From: Mammaliicoccus vitulinus
Lineage (GTDB): Bacteria > Bacillota > Bacilli > Staphylococcales > Staphylococcaceae
Length of the DNA stretch: 64,000 bases
Assembly: GCF_029024305.1 (NCBI RefSeq)
Contig: NZ_CP118974.1
Location: 1,302,001-1,366,000 of the forward strand
Reading direction: 5' to 3'
Positions 1-8,123 of the stretch are shown here, piece by piece; position 1 is the first letter of the stretch, and every line of letters starts with the position of its first letter. The notes beneath the pieces are model-generated. The model was not told the DNA's origin, searched no databases, and saw nothing but the letters and a program-made list of their open reading frames with translations. Made by a program: the position numbers and the translations under genes.

Positions 1-118
1 AAACATTATTCACGGATCTGATTCTAATGAATCTGCTGCACGTGAAATAAGTTTATGGTTTGATGAATCGGAACTTAATGATTATATATTAAATGATGAA
101 AAATGGGTATATGAATAA
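1..118 (+). CDS. ndk: Nucleoside diphosphate kinase, C-terminal end (partial)
   Basis: Only the last 38 codons are in the window, read in frame from base 2 and ending in TAA at 116-118. The translation contains [17 protein letters not shown], the hallmark end of Ndk, which follows the phosphorylated active-site histidine (the H of HGSDS). The enzyme moves the gamma phosphate from ATP to other nucleoside diphosphates in the cytoplasm. The order ndk-aroC-aroB is the usual one in staphylococci, which supports the call. A terminator follows at once, so ndk is probably transcribed apart from aroC. Confidence 0.93.
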   Translation, partial: NIIHGSDSNESAAREISLWFDESELNDYILNDEKWVYE

Positions 119-127
119 TAAACACAA

Positions 128-174
128 GCGAGGAATAGTTTAACAAATTTTTGTTAAACTATTCCTCGCTTTTT
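128..174 (+). terminator. Rho-independent terminator of ndk
   Basis: A perfect 20-bp inverted repeat (left arm GCGAGGAATAGTTTAACAAA) closes on a tiny loop and is followed by five T. It lies 10 bases after the ndk stop codon. Confidence 0.9.
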
Positions 175-240
175 GTTAATTTAAAGCGTTAAATATGATA
201 TGATTAATTTTATATTTAATTAACAGTAGGGAGAGATAAT

Positions 241-1407
241 ATGCGTTACTTAACATCTGGTGAATCACATGGACCACAACTGACTGTCATTATTGAAGGT
301 GTTCCAGCTAATTTGAAAATTGACGTCAATGAAATCAATGAAGAAATGTTTAAACGTCAAGGCGGTTACGGACGTGGTCGTCGTATGCAAATTGAAAAAG
401 ATGCTGTAGAAATCGTTTCAGGTGTGAGACATGGTTATACTTTAGGTAGCCCTATTACACTCATCGTAAAAAATGATGATTTTAAACATTGGAGAAAAAT
501 CATGGGTGCAGATCCATTAACTGAAGAAGAAATAGAAAATATGAAAAGAGTTATTACGAAACCGAGACCAGGACATGCAGATCTTGTTGGTGGGATGAAA
601 TATAACCATAGAGATTTAAGAAATGTCCTTGAGCGTTCTTCTGCTCGTGAAACAGCAGCAAGAGTAGCTGTAGGTGCTGTTTCTAAAATTTTATTAAAAG
701 CTTTAGATATAGATATTTATTCTAGAGTTATCGAAATAGGTGGCATAAAAGACGATTTTGAATACTCTCTTGAAGAAGTGAAAGAAAATATTGATCACAA
801 TGATGTACGTTGTATTAATGATGACGTAGCAGAAAAAATGAGAAATCGAATAGATGAAGCGAAAAATGATGGTGATTCTATCGGCGGTATCGTTGAAGTT
901 GTTGTAGAAAACATGCCTGCAGGTATTGGAAGTTATGTACATTATGACCGTAAATTAGATGGTCGTTTAGCTCAAGCGGTCGTTAGTATTAACGCTTTTA
1001 AAGGTGTTAGTTTCGGTGAAGGATTTAAAGCTGCTGAAAAACCAGGTAGCGAAATCCAAGATGAAATTGCATATGACAGTGAAAAAGGTTATCACCGTTT
1101 ATCAAACCATTTAGGTGGGCTTGAAGGTGGTATGTCAAATGGTATGCCAATCGTTATTAACGGTGTTATGAAACCTATACCAACATTATATAAACCATTA
1201 AATTCTGTCGATATAGATTCTAAAGAGAGCTTTAAAGCTACAATCGAAAGATCAGATAGTTGTGCAGTCCCTGCTGCAAGTGTAGTGTGTGAACACGTCA
1301 TTGCATTTGAAGTTGCTAAAGCAATTACAGAAGAGTATCAATCTAACCATATTGACCAATTACAAGATGCGATTAAAAACCATCGTAATTGGAACTTGAA
1401 TTTCTAG
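241..1407 (+). CDS. aroC: Chorismate synthase
   Basis: Converts 5-enolpyruvylshikimate-3-phosphate to chorismate, the last shikimate step, using reduced FMN. The 388-residue length is normal. Visible family signatures are [10 protein letters not shown] at the N-terminus, [11 protein letters not shown] near 45, [17 protein letters not shown] near 110, and [14 protein letters not shown] near 132, which line the FMN and substrate pocket. The start ATG follows GGGAGAGATAAT, a good ribosome site. aroB begins 8 bases after its stop, so the two are co-transcribed. Confidence 0.97.
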   Translation: MRYLTSGESHGPQLTVIIEGVPANLKIDVNEINEEMFKRQGGYGRGRRMQIEKDAVEIVSGVRHGYTLGSPITLIVKNDDFKHWRKIMGADPLTEEEIENMKRVITKPRPGHADLVGGMKYNHRDLRNVLERSSARETAARVAVGAVSKILLKALDIDIYSRVIEIGGIKDDFEYSLEEVKENIDHNDVRCINDDVAEKMRNRIDEAKNDGDSIGGIVEVVVENMPAGIGSYVHYDRKLDGRLAQAVVSINAFKGVSFGEGFKAAEKPGSEIQDEIAYDSEKGYHRLSNHLGGLEGGMSNGMPIVINGVMKPIPTLYKPLNSVDIDSKESFKATIERSDSCAVPAASVVCEHVIAFEVAKAITEEYQSNHIDQLQDAIKNHRNWNLNF

Positions 1408-1415
1408 GTGATGAC

Positions 1416-2489
1416 ATGATTTTTAAAACAACTTATAATGACAACAACTACCCGATTATATTGAAGCAAAATGCATTGACAGATATAAAACATTATTTGA
1501 AAGAAAATGAACAAAATATCGTTTTAATTGATCAAGATGTTTATCGATTTCATAAAGAATATTTAAAAGAACAGCTTGAAGATGATGATATTAAATTTTT
1601 AACAATTATGAGTGGTGAAGTATGTAAGCAAATGTCTTACTTTGAATCAATCAGTGAAAAATTGTTATCTATGAATATCACTAGACAGTCACAATTAATT
1701 GCGATCGGTGGAGGCGCTACTGGAGACTTTGTTGGATTCCTTGCCGCGACGTTACTACGAGGTATTGATTTCATTCAAGTACCTACAACATTGCTTGCAC
1801 ACGATTCTGCAATAGGTGGCAAAGTTGGCATTAATGCTTCAGTTGGTAAAAATTTAATAGGTGCTTTTCATAGACCACGTGCAGTTATATATGACACGAA
1901 ATTTTTAGAAACGTTACCACATACAGAAATTAGAAGTGGTTACGGTGAAATATATAAGCATGCAATTTTAAATAGTGAAGCTGATACAACACGTCTAATG
2001 GAAGTGTATCCGTCGATTAAAGAGTTGTCTCAATTAGAAAATATTGAAACGTTTTTAAAAATGGGTATTGAAACAAAATTAAAAATTGTCATTGAAGATG
2101 AGTTCGAAGGTGGCGTGCGTAAGCATTTAAATTTAGGACATACATTTGGGCATGGTATAGAATACTTAACTAAAATTGCACATGGTGAAGCTGTTATGAT
2201 TGGTATTCTATTCCAAAAAGTTATCAATAAAAACAGAAATTTATATGACACGTTAGATACAATTGATGCATTAATCAATTATTTAAAAGAGCTTGGATAT
2301 CCACTCAATATATTGAATGATGCTGATATTGAGCTTATTTTTGAGTATATGAAAAAAGATAAAAAAAATATTGGACAATCGATTCAAATGGTTTTACAAA
2401 AAGGCGAAGCTTCGTTTACAATTGAATCCGTTTCTAAAGATGAAGTATTAGACGCTTTTAACGAACTTAAAGCTCTAATTAATGAATAG
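1416..2489 (+). CDS. aroB: 3-dehydroquinate synthase
   Basis: Makes 3-dehydroquinate from DAHP, the second shikimate step, with NAD+ and a divalent metal. The protein shows the NAD-binding run GGGATGDFVGFLAATLLRG and PTTLLAHDSAIGGKVGIN, and the metal-site HTFGHGIEY. I place the start at ATG 1416, behind AGGTGATGAC: this gives 357 residues, close to family size. An in-frame ATG at 1389 lies inside aroC and has no ribosome site. In staphylococci aroA follows; here the TPR gene follows directly. Confidence 0.95.
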   Translation: MIFKTTYNDNNYPIILKQNALTDIKHYLKENEQNIVLIDQDVYRFHKEYLKEQLEDDDIKFLTIMSGEVCKQMSYFESISEKLLSMNITRQSQLIAIGGGATGDFVGFLAATLLRGIDFIQVPTTLLAHDSAIGGKVGINASVGKNLIGAFHRPRAVIYDTKFLETLPHTEIRSGYGEIYKHAILNSEADTTRLMEVYPSIKELSQLENIETFLKMGIETKLKIVIEDEFEGGVRKHLNLGHTFGHGIEYLTKIAHGEAVMIGILFQKVINKNRNLYDTLDTIDALINYLKELGYPLNILNDADIELIFEYMKKDKKNIGQSIQMVLQKGEASFTIESVSKDEVLDAFNELKALINE

Positions 2490-2504
2490 AAGGAGTCCTA
2501 TAAT

Positions 2505-3743
2505 ATGGAAGATGTATATAAAGTAATTGACGATATTCACATGAAAAATATCGACCAATTAGATGAAAAAGTGAATAGAGTTTTACAATCAGATGATCAT
2601 GATGCGTTATTTATGTTAGGAGAGACATTATATAAATACGGTATTGTCGATCAAGGTGTAAAAATATTTGAAGAATTATATTTTCTTTATCCAGATGAAA
2701 ATGAATTGCTCATTTATTATATAGAAGGGCTAATCGATCAAAATGATTTAGAAAGAGCACACGAAGTGCTTTATAACAGTCCTCATTCAACAGAAAAATT
2801 AATGCTAGAAGCTGATTTATATCAGCAACAAGGTTTATTTGAAGTTGGTATTGAAAAACTTATCGAAGCTAAAGAAATGCAACCAGATGATATCATCACC
2901 ACTTTTGCTTTAGCTGAAATGTATTATTATGATGGTCAATATTTAAAAGCAATGTCAAACTATGAAACAATCACACAAACAGGTGAAGACATTATAAATG
3001 GTATTTCGATTTATGCGCGCATGGCTGATGCAAGTTTACAAAGTGGTGCATATGAAGAAGCGATTAATTATTATGAAAATGTTTCGGAAATGGACATGAC
3101 TGCGGAAGATTACTTCAAACAAGCGATCAGTTATCAAAAAAATGACTTAACACTTGAAGCAATTAAACAACTTGAAAAATTATTAGAAAAAGATCCTGAC
3201 TTTATGCAAGCTTATCATTATTTACTTCAAATATTTGAATCTGAAAAAAATTATGAAAAAGCGATTGAAATAGGTAAAGAAGGACTTCGACTAAATGCAT
3301 ATTACAAAGAGTTAATGACGGATACGGCGAGATTAATGTTAACAACTAATGATGAACACGGTGCGATTCTTTTACAAGATGCACTTACAGTAGATCCATC
3401 ATATACAGAAGCTGCCATCATACTTGCTGACTATTATCGTGAAAAAGATAATACAACCGGTTTAATTAACTTGCTTACTTATGTAGATCATGAAGATATT
3501 GATCCAATTGTAGCATGGCATGTTGGTTATGCATTTGGCGTAGAAGAAAGAGATAAAGAAGCACAACATTTCTACGAATTAGCGTACCCAGATTTATTGC
3601 AAAACATCGACTTCTTAAATGACTATTACCATTATTTAATAGAAATCGGTAATATTGAAACAGCTAAAAATATATTAGAGTCTGTTCGCAAGCAGGATCC
3701 TGAGAATCCATATTGGGATCAAGAATACGAAAGACTATTATAA
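2505..3743 (+). CDS. ypiA: TPR-repeat protein, YpiA family
   Basis: A 412-residue soluble protein made almost wholly of tetratricopeptide-like helical pairs, visible as recurring patterns such as AEMYYYDGQYLKAMSNYETI and EAINYYENVSEMD. It has no signal peptide or membrane segment. B. subtilis ypiA sits at the same place, ahead of ypiB-ypiF-qcrABC. The biochemical role is not known; TPR arrays usually serve as protein-binding scaffolds. The ribosome site is AGAAGGAG, 15 bases after aroB, so it is likely part of the aro transcript. Confidence 0.85.
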   Translation: MEDVYKVIDDIHMKNIDQLDEKVNRVLQSDDHDALFMLGETLYKYGIVDQGVKIFEELYFLYPDENELLIYYIEGLIDQNDLERAHEVLYNSPHSTEKLMLEADLYQQQGLFEVGIEKLIEAKEMQPDDIITTFALAEMYYYDGQYLKAMSNYETITQTGEDIINGISIYARMADASLQSGAYEEAINYYENVSEMDMTAEDYFKQAISYQKNDLTLEAIKQLEKLLEKDPDFMQAYHYLLQIFESEKNYEKAIEIGKEGLRLNAYYKELMTDTARLMLTTNDEHGAILLQDALTVDPSYTEAAIILADYYREKDNTTGLINLLTYVDHEDIDPIVAWHVGYAFGVEERDKEAQHFYELAYPDLLQNIDFLNDYYHYLIEIGNIETAKNILESVRKQDPENPYWDQEYERLL

Positions 3744-3755
3744 GTAGGGTTAAAT

Positions 3756-4289
3756 ATGAATCATACATGGCTTAATTATGAAAAACAGCGGTTCATTGAA
3801 TATATATTGTACCAATATGATTTTAAAATTGCTGAAAGTGTATGGATATTAAATTTACTTAAAAGTAGTCCGAAATATTTATCAAATATTTCATTCGTTA
3901 GAGAAACGACTCATGATCGAATTTTATCGATAAGCACAGATCGATCTAAACAATTACCCTTATTATATTGTAAAGAACAATTTTGTATAGAAAATGGACG
4001 ACAAATATTTCATGATATAAGACTAGATGAGACACACTTAAATGTATTGCTCTATTTAAACAACAATGATGACCGTTTGAATAGATTATTGCTCTTACAA
4101 ATGCTCGTCGCATATTATGGAGAAGAAAAAGACCTTCGTCCATTAAACAACAATCAAAATAGTCTTCATCATTGGGGGCAATTAATTAGAAATGAAATTG
4201 ATAAATCATTAGATTATAACGATCAAGATACTTTTTTAGAAATGTCTAAAATATTACAATTCATTAATGAGTTGGAGGAACGTCAGTAA
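3756..4289 (+). CDS. ypiB: YpiB family protein (UPF0302)
   Basis: A 177-residue protein of the conserved YpiB (UPF0302) family, recognised by its position between ypiA and ypiF and by the N-terminal pattern EKQRFIEYILYQYDFKI...ESVWILNLL. It carries no catalytic motif that I recognise and no membrane segment. Its stop overlaps the start of ypiF by one base (TAATG), which suggests translational coupling. Function is unknown. Confidence 0.8.
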   Translation: MNHTWLNYEKQRFIEYILYQYDFKIAESVWILNLLKSSPKYLSNISFVRETTHDRILSISTDRSKQLPLLYCKEQFCIENGRQIFHDIRLDETHLNVLLYLNNNDDRLNRLLLLQMLVAYYGEEKDLRPLNNNQNSLHHWGQLIRNEIDKSLDYNDQDTFLEMSKILQFINELEERQ

Positions 4290-4726
4290 TGTTATTTAAT
4301 CATGTTGACTTAAAAGAATTAAAAAACAACTTAGAATATATAGATACAGCGATTATACCTGTTTCCAATATCGATATGAATCATCAATTATTGGCTTCAT
4401 GTGACAAAAATGAAACAGTACAACTCGTAGGCATGTTAGCTGAAAAACAATTTAAAGGTAGGTTATTGTTAACCCCTTCATTTTTTACGAGCGGAAATCA
4501 ATACGAGCATGTAATATCATTCATCCAAAGCTTAAAAGAATATGGACTAAACAACATTATCGTTTTAAGCAGTGAGAAAATCGATCTAGATACAGATATT
4601 CAACTTTATTCAGTGAATACAATCCCTATGGGTGATCTAGACGATGATATGAAACGCACACTCATAGAAGATGAAGTTAAACAATTCATGAAGTTCATCA
4701 TCAAAAGTTGGAACAAATCATCATAA
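4289..4726 (+). CDS. ypiF: YpiF family protein (DUF2487)
   Basis: A 145-residue cytoplasmic protein assigned to the YpiF/DUF2487 family mainly by synteny: in B. subtilis ypiB-ypiF lie directly upstream of qcrABC. Here an IS element and repeats now separate ypiF from qcrA. The sequence shows alternating strands and helices (DTAIIPVSNIDMNH, GRLLLTPSFFTSG, NIIVLSS) as in a small alpha/beta fold. No active site is recognised. Start ATG is preceded by GGAGGAACGTCAGTA. Confidence 0.75.
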   Translation: MLFNHVDLKELKNNLEYIDTAIIPVSNIDMNHQLLASCDKNETVQLVGMLAEKQFKGRLLLTPSFFTSGNQYEHVISFIQSLKEYGLNNIIVLSSEKIDLDTDIQLYSVNTIPMGDLDDDMKRTLIEDEVKQFMKFIIKSWNKSS

Positions 4727-4770
4727 AGATAAAGTAGGTTGGGATATCAATACCCAATTTCAAAATTAAG

Positions 4771-4810
4771 GTCTCTTCATTAGGTCATCGCCTAGTGAAG
4801 AGATTTTTTT
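4771..4810 (+). terminator. Terminator of the aroC-ypiF transcript
   Basis: Imperfect inverted repeat TCTCTTCATTAGG / CGCCTAGTGAAGAGA followed by seven T, 45 bases after the ypiF stop. It would end the aroC-aroB-ypiA-ypiB-ypiF unit before the repeat island. Confidence 0.8.
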
Positions 4811-4825
4811 GTGTTTAGAGTGTTG

Positions 4826-4921
4826 CGATTTTGAAAGTGCACGCTTGTCTTATGAATATGGCTCGAGCCAGTAGTCGCGTGCGTCTACTATTCCCCCGGG
4901 TTTCAGCACTTTACAAAATCG
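4826..4921 (-). repeat. 94-98 bp dispersed element, copy 1
   Basis: Runs from CGATTTTGAAAGTGC to GCACTTTACAAAATCG, so its ends form an inverted repeat of about 15 bp. The interior is GC-rich, with CTCGAGCC and CCCCCGGG blocks. Four more copies lie at 26260, 33398, 33605 and 63773. This copy is diverged inside. Strand is given relative to copies that read CCCGGGGGAATAG on the plus strand. I do not recognise a published name for it. Confidence 0.9.
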
Positions 4922-4930
4922 ATACAAAAA

Positions 4931-5057
4931 TGTCTTGGATTAACATCGGAATTAACTCACGACATGGGCAATGTCTTGGATTAACATCGGACTTAACTCA
5001 CGACTTGGGCAATGTCTTGGATTAACATCGGACTTAACTCACGACTTGGGCAATGTC
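4931..5057 (+). repeat. 41-bp tandem repeat, family B
   Basis: TGTCTTGGAT recurs at 4931, 4972 and 5013, and TGTCT at 5054, an exact 41-bp period. The unit contains an imperfect dyad, GTCTTGGATTAA paired with TTAACTCACGAC. The fourth unit is cut by the IS element. The array abuts the CCCGGG side of the 96-bp element, as the family A arrays do at 26.4 and 63.5 kb. Confidence 0.92.
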
Positions 5058-5085
5058 TGTACTGAACCCAAAAAGTTGAACTTTT

Positions 5086-5916
5086 TTAGTATGATATTTT
5101 AAAGGTTTGTTTCCTGAATTTTTTAGGAGATAAGCCTTTTAATTTTGATTTGATTCTTTCATTATTATAAAAATGAATATAACGATGTATAGCTTGTTCT
5201 AGTTGCTGAAAATCTTCGAATTCTTGACCATAATACATCTCTTGTTTAAGTAGTCCGAAAAAGTTTTCCATAACTGAGTTATCTAAACAATTACCTTTTC
5301 TAGACATACTTTGAAATACTTTATTTGCTTTTAATAATTTAGTGTATTGCGAATGTTGATAATGCCAACCTTGATCTGAGTGTATCGTTAAACGATAGCT
5401 TAAATCTGGACGCATAGCTATCATTTCTTTTAGTGGATTGATGACAATCTCTAACGAAGGACGTTTTGAAATTTCAAAACTAATAATCTCCGAACTATAT
5501 AAGTCCATAAAAGGAGATAAATATAATTTTTGGCCATTCTTCAACTTGAATTCTGTAATATCTGTCACTATTTTTTGAAAAGGGACATGTGTTTTAAATC
5601 TACGATTTATTATATTTTTAGCGACCTTACCAACTTTACCTTTGAATGATCGAAATTTACGCCCTCTATGCGTAAATTTCGAACAAGATAACCCTAATTC
5701 TTTCATTAATCTTCTTACTTTTTTATGATTTACATTGATACCTCTATTACTTAAATCTTGTGTAACGCTTCGATAACCATAGGTATAATTAGATTCCTTA
5801 CATATTTCTTTTATTACTTTAATCAGTTCATCATCTTTATTAGGTTTATTGAACTGATTTATCCAATAATAATATACAGATTTAGCTAATTTAGCGACTT
5901 TGAATAAAATACTCAA
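5086..5916 (-). pseudogene. IS150-type transposase catalytic subunit (OrfB), fusion frame broken
   Basis: Encodes the rve integrase-type domain with all three DDE residues visible: TDITEF, HSDQGWHYQHSQY, and NSVMENFFGLLKQEM, preceded by the HTH_21-like segment YGYRSVTQDL. Active IS3 elements make an OrfA-OrfB fusion by -1 frameshifting. The orfB frame lies -1 to orfA, as expected, but a TAA at 5941-5943 interrupts it nine codons upstream of the first usable start (TTG 5916). Upstream of that stop the frame still reads SEIVKIIT, typical of the junction. The full transposase is therefore probably not made. Confidence 0.8.
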
Positions 5917-5957
5917 TTTTATATTAAGTGTTTCGTGTAGTTACGTAATGATCTTTA

Positions 5958-6494
5958 CTATTTCTGATTTTTGCTTCCGTATATGTCGGTCAAGGCTTGT
6001 AACTTTTTTTGATAAGCAATACCTGCCTTTAACGTTTCAACTTCATTGCGAAGTCTTTCGAGTTCTTCACGTTCATTTTCATTTAGAGATGAATTTTTAT
6101 TATCAGTTTCCGAATATTTTTTATCCATATTGATAGACCGTCCCTTTTGTTTATTAGCTAGATCAAGACGACACTTTTCATCAAATTGATGTTGCCAATT
6201 GGCAACCATTATAGGATTAATAATCTTAAAATGATTAGCTGTTTCTCGATAAGACAACATATTTTCTTGTCTAAATTTTATAACAGATAATTTAAATTCG
6301 CTAGTATAAACAGTGTTTCTTCTTTTTTCTTGTAAGCCATCTTCTCCAAACTCTTTATATTGATTGACCCATATTTGAATGACAGATGAACTGGAAATGT
6401 CATGTTTTAAGGTAAGTGCTTTATAACCTGATTGACCATCTAAGTACTCTTTTACTAATTTTAATTTAAAGTTAAAATCATATTTTTTTCTCAT
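5958..6494 (-). CDS. IS150-type transposase HTH subunit (OrfA)
   Basis: A 178-residue protein with two helix-turn-helix segments, KLVKEYLDGQSGYKALTLKH and KLSVIKFRQENMLSYRETANHF, then a leucine-rich coiled coil (ENEREELERLRNEVETLKA) ending in ALTDIYGSK, the standard OrfA tail in this group. OrfA binds the terminal inverted repeats and normally regulates or joins OrfB by ribosomal frameshift. It is intact here. Codon content resembles the host, so age and origin cannot be judged by eye. Confidence 0.88.
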   Translation of the reverse strand: MRKKYDFNFKLKLVKEYLDGQSGYKALTLKHDISSSSVIQIWVNQYKEFGEDGLQEKRRNTVYTSEFKLSVIKFRQENMLSYRETANHFKIINPIMVANWQHQFDEKCRLDLANKQKGRSINMDKKYSETDNKNSSLNENEREELERLRNEVETLKAGIAYQKKLQALTDIYGSKNQK

Positions 6495-6549
6495 AAATAA
6501 TGCACCCCTATAAGCTAGATTTGAGGTTCAACTTTTGGGGTGCACATCA

Positions 6550-6817
6550 GACTTGAGCAATGTCTTGGATTAACTCAGTACTTAACTCATGACTTAAGTA
6601 GTGTCTTACGTTATGTCGTGAGTTGAATCATTTCTACGGACTATCTTCCGGTAACATTACTTAAAAATGCATCTCGCAACAGTTTAAATTTGGGGACATC
6701 ACTATCAAAAATCAGTTTTTTAGACTGAATTTCTCCTTAAATATTAAAGCCTTTTCATTTTTTTGAATTTTACGTGTTAAAACCTAAATAAATAAACATT
6801 TAAATTGTGACAAAGCG
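6550..6817. other. Degraded 41-bp repeat remnant and otherwise featureless DNA
   Basis: 6550-6630 continues family B in worn form: TGTCTTGGAT at 6561, then ACTTAACTCATGACTTAAG and GTCGTGAGTTGAA. From 6630 to 6817 I see no open frame with a ribosome site and no strong hairpin. The qcr promoter follows. Confidence 0.7.
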
Positions 6818-6846
6818 TTGACCGTCTTGAAATAATAGGCTAAAAT
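6818..6846 (+). promoter_or_regulatory. SigA-type promoter of qcrABC
   Basis: TTGACC (6818-6823), a 17-base spacer, and TAAAAT (6841-6846), 49 bases before the qcrA start. TTGTGACAAA just upstream of the -35 resembles ResD/SrrA-type sites, but that is only a weak likeness. Confidence 0.72.
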
Positions 6847-6894
6847 TAAGTTGTCCTAGTTATAAAAGAACGATTAATAGAGGGGGGAATCTAA

Positions 6895-7398
6895 ATGAGC
6901 CAACGTGTCACACGACGCCAATTTCTAAACTATTCATTAATGGGTGTTGGGTCATTTATGGCTGCTGGTATGATTTTACCTATGGGTAGATTTGCGCTTG
7001 ATCCTGTTTTCAAAGCGGATGCACAAGGCGATTTGATTGCTACAGGCGTAAAGGAGTCAGAACTTGGCAAAGAGCCTATAAAAGTGGACTTTAAATTCGA
7101 ACAAGAAGATGCTTGGTATACGAGTGAAGTTACAGAATTTGCTTGGGTATACAAAGATGGAAAGGACATCGTAGCATTATCACCGGTCTGTAAACATTTA
7201 GGATGTACAGTAACTTGGAATGGTGATGACTCAAATCCTAACCAATTCTATTGTCCATGTCATAACGGTCGTTATGAAAAGAATGGTAAAAACATTCCTG
7301 GTACGCCACCATTAGCACCACTTGATCAATACGAAGTGAAAGTTAAAGATGGCATTATTCAAATCGGTAAAAAACACGAGAACGAATTAGCTAAATAA
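6895..7398 (+). CDS. qcrA: Menaquinol:cytochrome c reductase, Rieske iron-sulfur subunit
   Basis: Carries electrons from menaquinol to cytochrome c on the outer face of the membrane. The 167 residues match B. subtilis QcrA. The N-terminus has a twin-arginine motif (TRRQFLNYSLMGVG) followed by one membrane helix. The 2Fe-2S ligands are clear: CKHLGCTVTW (Cys and His) and FYCPCHNGRY (Cys and His). The ribosome site AGAGGGGGGAA is strong. First gene of qcrABC; S. aureus lacks this complex, so it is a lineage marker. Confidence 0.97.
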   Translation: MSQRVTRRQFLNYSLMGVGSFMAAGMILPMGRFALDPVFKADAQGDLIATGVKESELGKEPIKVDFKFEQEDAWYTSEVTEFAWVYKDGKDIVALSPVCKHLGCTVTWNGDDSNPNQFYCPCHNGRYEKNGKNIPGTPPLAPLDQYEVKVKDGIIQIGKKHENELAK

Positions 7399-7411
7399 GG
7401 AGGGATTAACA

Positions 7412-8086
7412 ATGATAGATAAAATCTATGATTGGGTCGATGACAGACTTGATATTACACCAATTTGGCGAGATATTGCTGATCATGAGGTGCCAGAGCA
7501 TGTTAACCCTGCTTATCACTTTTCAGCTTTCGTTTATTGTTTTGGTGGTCTAACGTTTTTCATTACAGTAATACAAGTATTATCAGGCATGTTCTTAACG
7601 ATGTACTATGTTCCAGATATCGTTAATGCTTGGAAGTCAGTTTACTATTTACAACACGATGTAGCTGCTGGTGTTATCGTACGTGGTATGCACCATTGGG
7701 GAGCAAGTTTAGTAGTAGTCATGATGTTTTTACATACACTTCGTGTATTTTTCACAGGATCTTATAAACAACCGAGAGAATTAAACTGGGTTGTAGGTGT
7801 TTTAATATTCTTTGTAATGCTTGGATTAAGTTTTACTGGTTATTTATTACCATGGGATATGAAAGCACTTTTTGCAACAAAAGTAGGTTTACAAATTGCA
7901 GAGTCAGTTCCTATCATTGGGCCGTGGGTTAAGACATTACTAGCAGGGGATGCAGAGATAGTTGGTGCACAAACTTTAACTCGTTTCTTTGCGATACATG
8001 TATTCTTCCTACCAGCTGCACTATTCGCGTTACTGGCAGCACACTTTATAATGATCAGAAAACAAGGTATTTCAGGTCCACTATAA
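7412..8086 (+). CDS. qcrB: Menaquinol:cytochrome c reductase, cytochrome b subunit
   Basis: The 224-residue b6-type half of cytochrome b, with four membrane helices. Haem-ligand histidines are seen in RGMHHWGASLVVVMMFLHTLRVF and AIHVFFLPAALFALLAAHFIMI; GYLLPWD lies at the quinol site. As in Bacillus, the C-terminal helices of cytochrome b are carried by QcrC. AAGGAGG lies 6 bases before the start, and the gap to qcrA is 13 bases, so the genes form one operon. Confidence 0.97.
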   Translation: MIDKIYDWVDDRLDITPIWRDIADHEVPEHVNPAYHFSAFVYCFGGLTFFITVIQVLSGMFLTMYYVPDIVNAWKSVYYLQHDVAAGVIVRGMHHWGASLVVVMMFLHTLRVFFTGSYKQPRELNWVVGVLIFFVMLGLSFTGYLLPWDMKALFATKVGLQIAESVPIIGPWVKTLLAGDAEIVGAQTLTRFFAIHVFFLPAALFALLAAHFIMIRKQGISGPL

Positions 8087-8123
8087 AAATAACGTGAATA
8101 AATGAAAAAGGAGGTCATGCGAC

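Larger units (their letters stand above)
5058..6549 (-). mobile_element. IS3-family (IS150 group) insertion sequence, probably inactive
   Basis: The left end begins TGTACTGAACCC and continues AAAAAGTTGAAC. The right end, read inward, is TGATGTGCACCCC then AAAAGTTGAAC, giving imperfect terminal inverted repeats of about 24 bp. TGTACTG is typical of IS150-group ends. Inside are orfA and orfB on the minus strand. The element sits inside the 41-bp array, between ypiF and qcrA, which are adjacent in B. subtilis. I see no clear target duplication: the right flank resumes in a diverged repeat, so the exact right boundary (6543-6549) is uncertain. Confidence 0.88.

Noticed and set aside
703-942. Antisense frames inside aroC, aroB and other housekeeping genes
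   Set aside because: No ribosome sites, no recognisable domains, and each lies over a strongly supported gene.
4831-5025. 64-codon frame over the first repeat island
   Set aside because: It crosses the 96-bp element and the 41-bp array, has no ribosome site, and its codons follow the repeats.
5050-6560. Target-site duplication of the IS element
   Set aside because: Bases beside the left end (GTC) and right end (GAC or ACT) do not match, and the right flank resumes in a diverged repeat.
6799-6823. cre site at the qcr promoter (TGTGACAAAGCGTTGACC)
   Set aside because: The CG core is at the wrong distance from TG and the dyad is absent.
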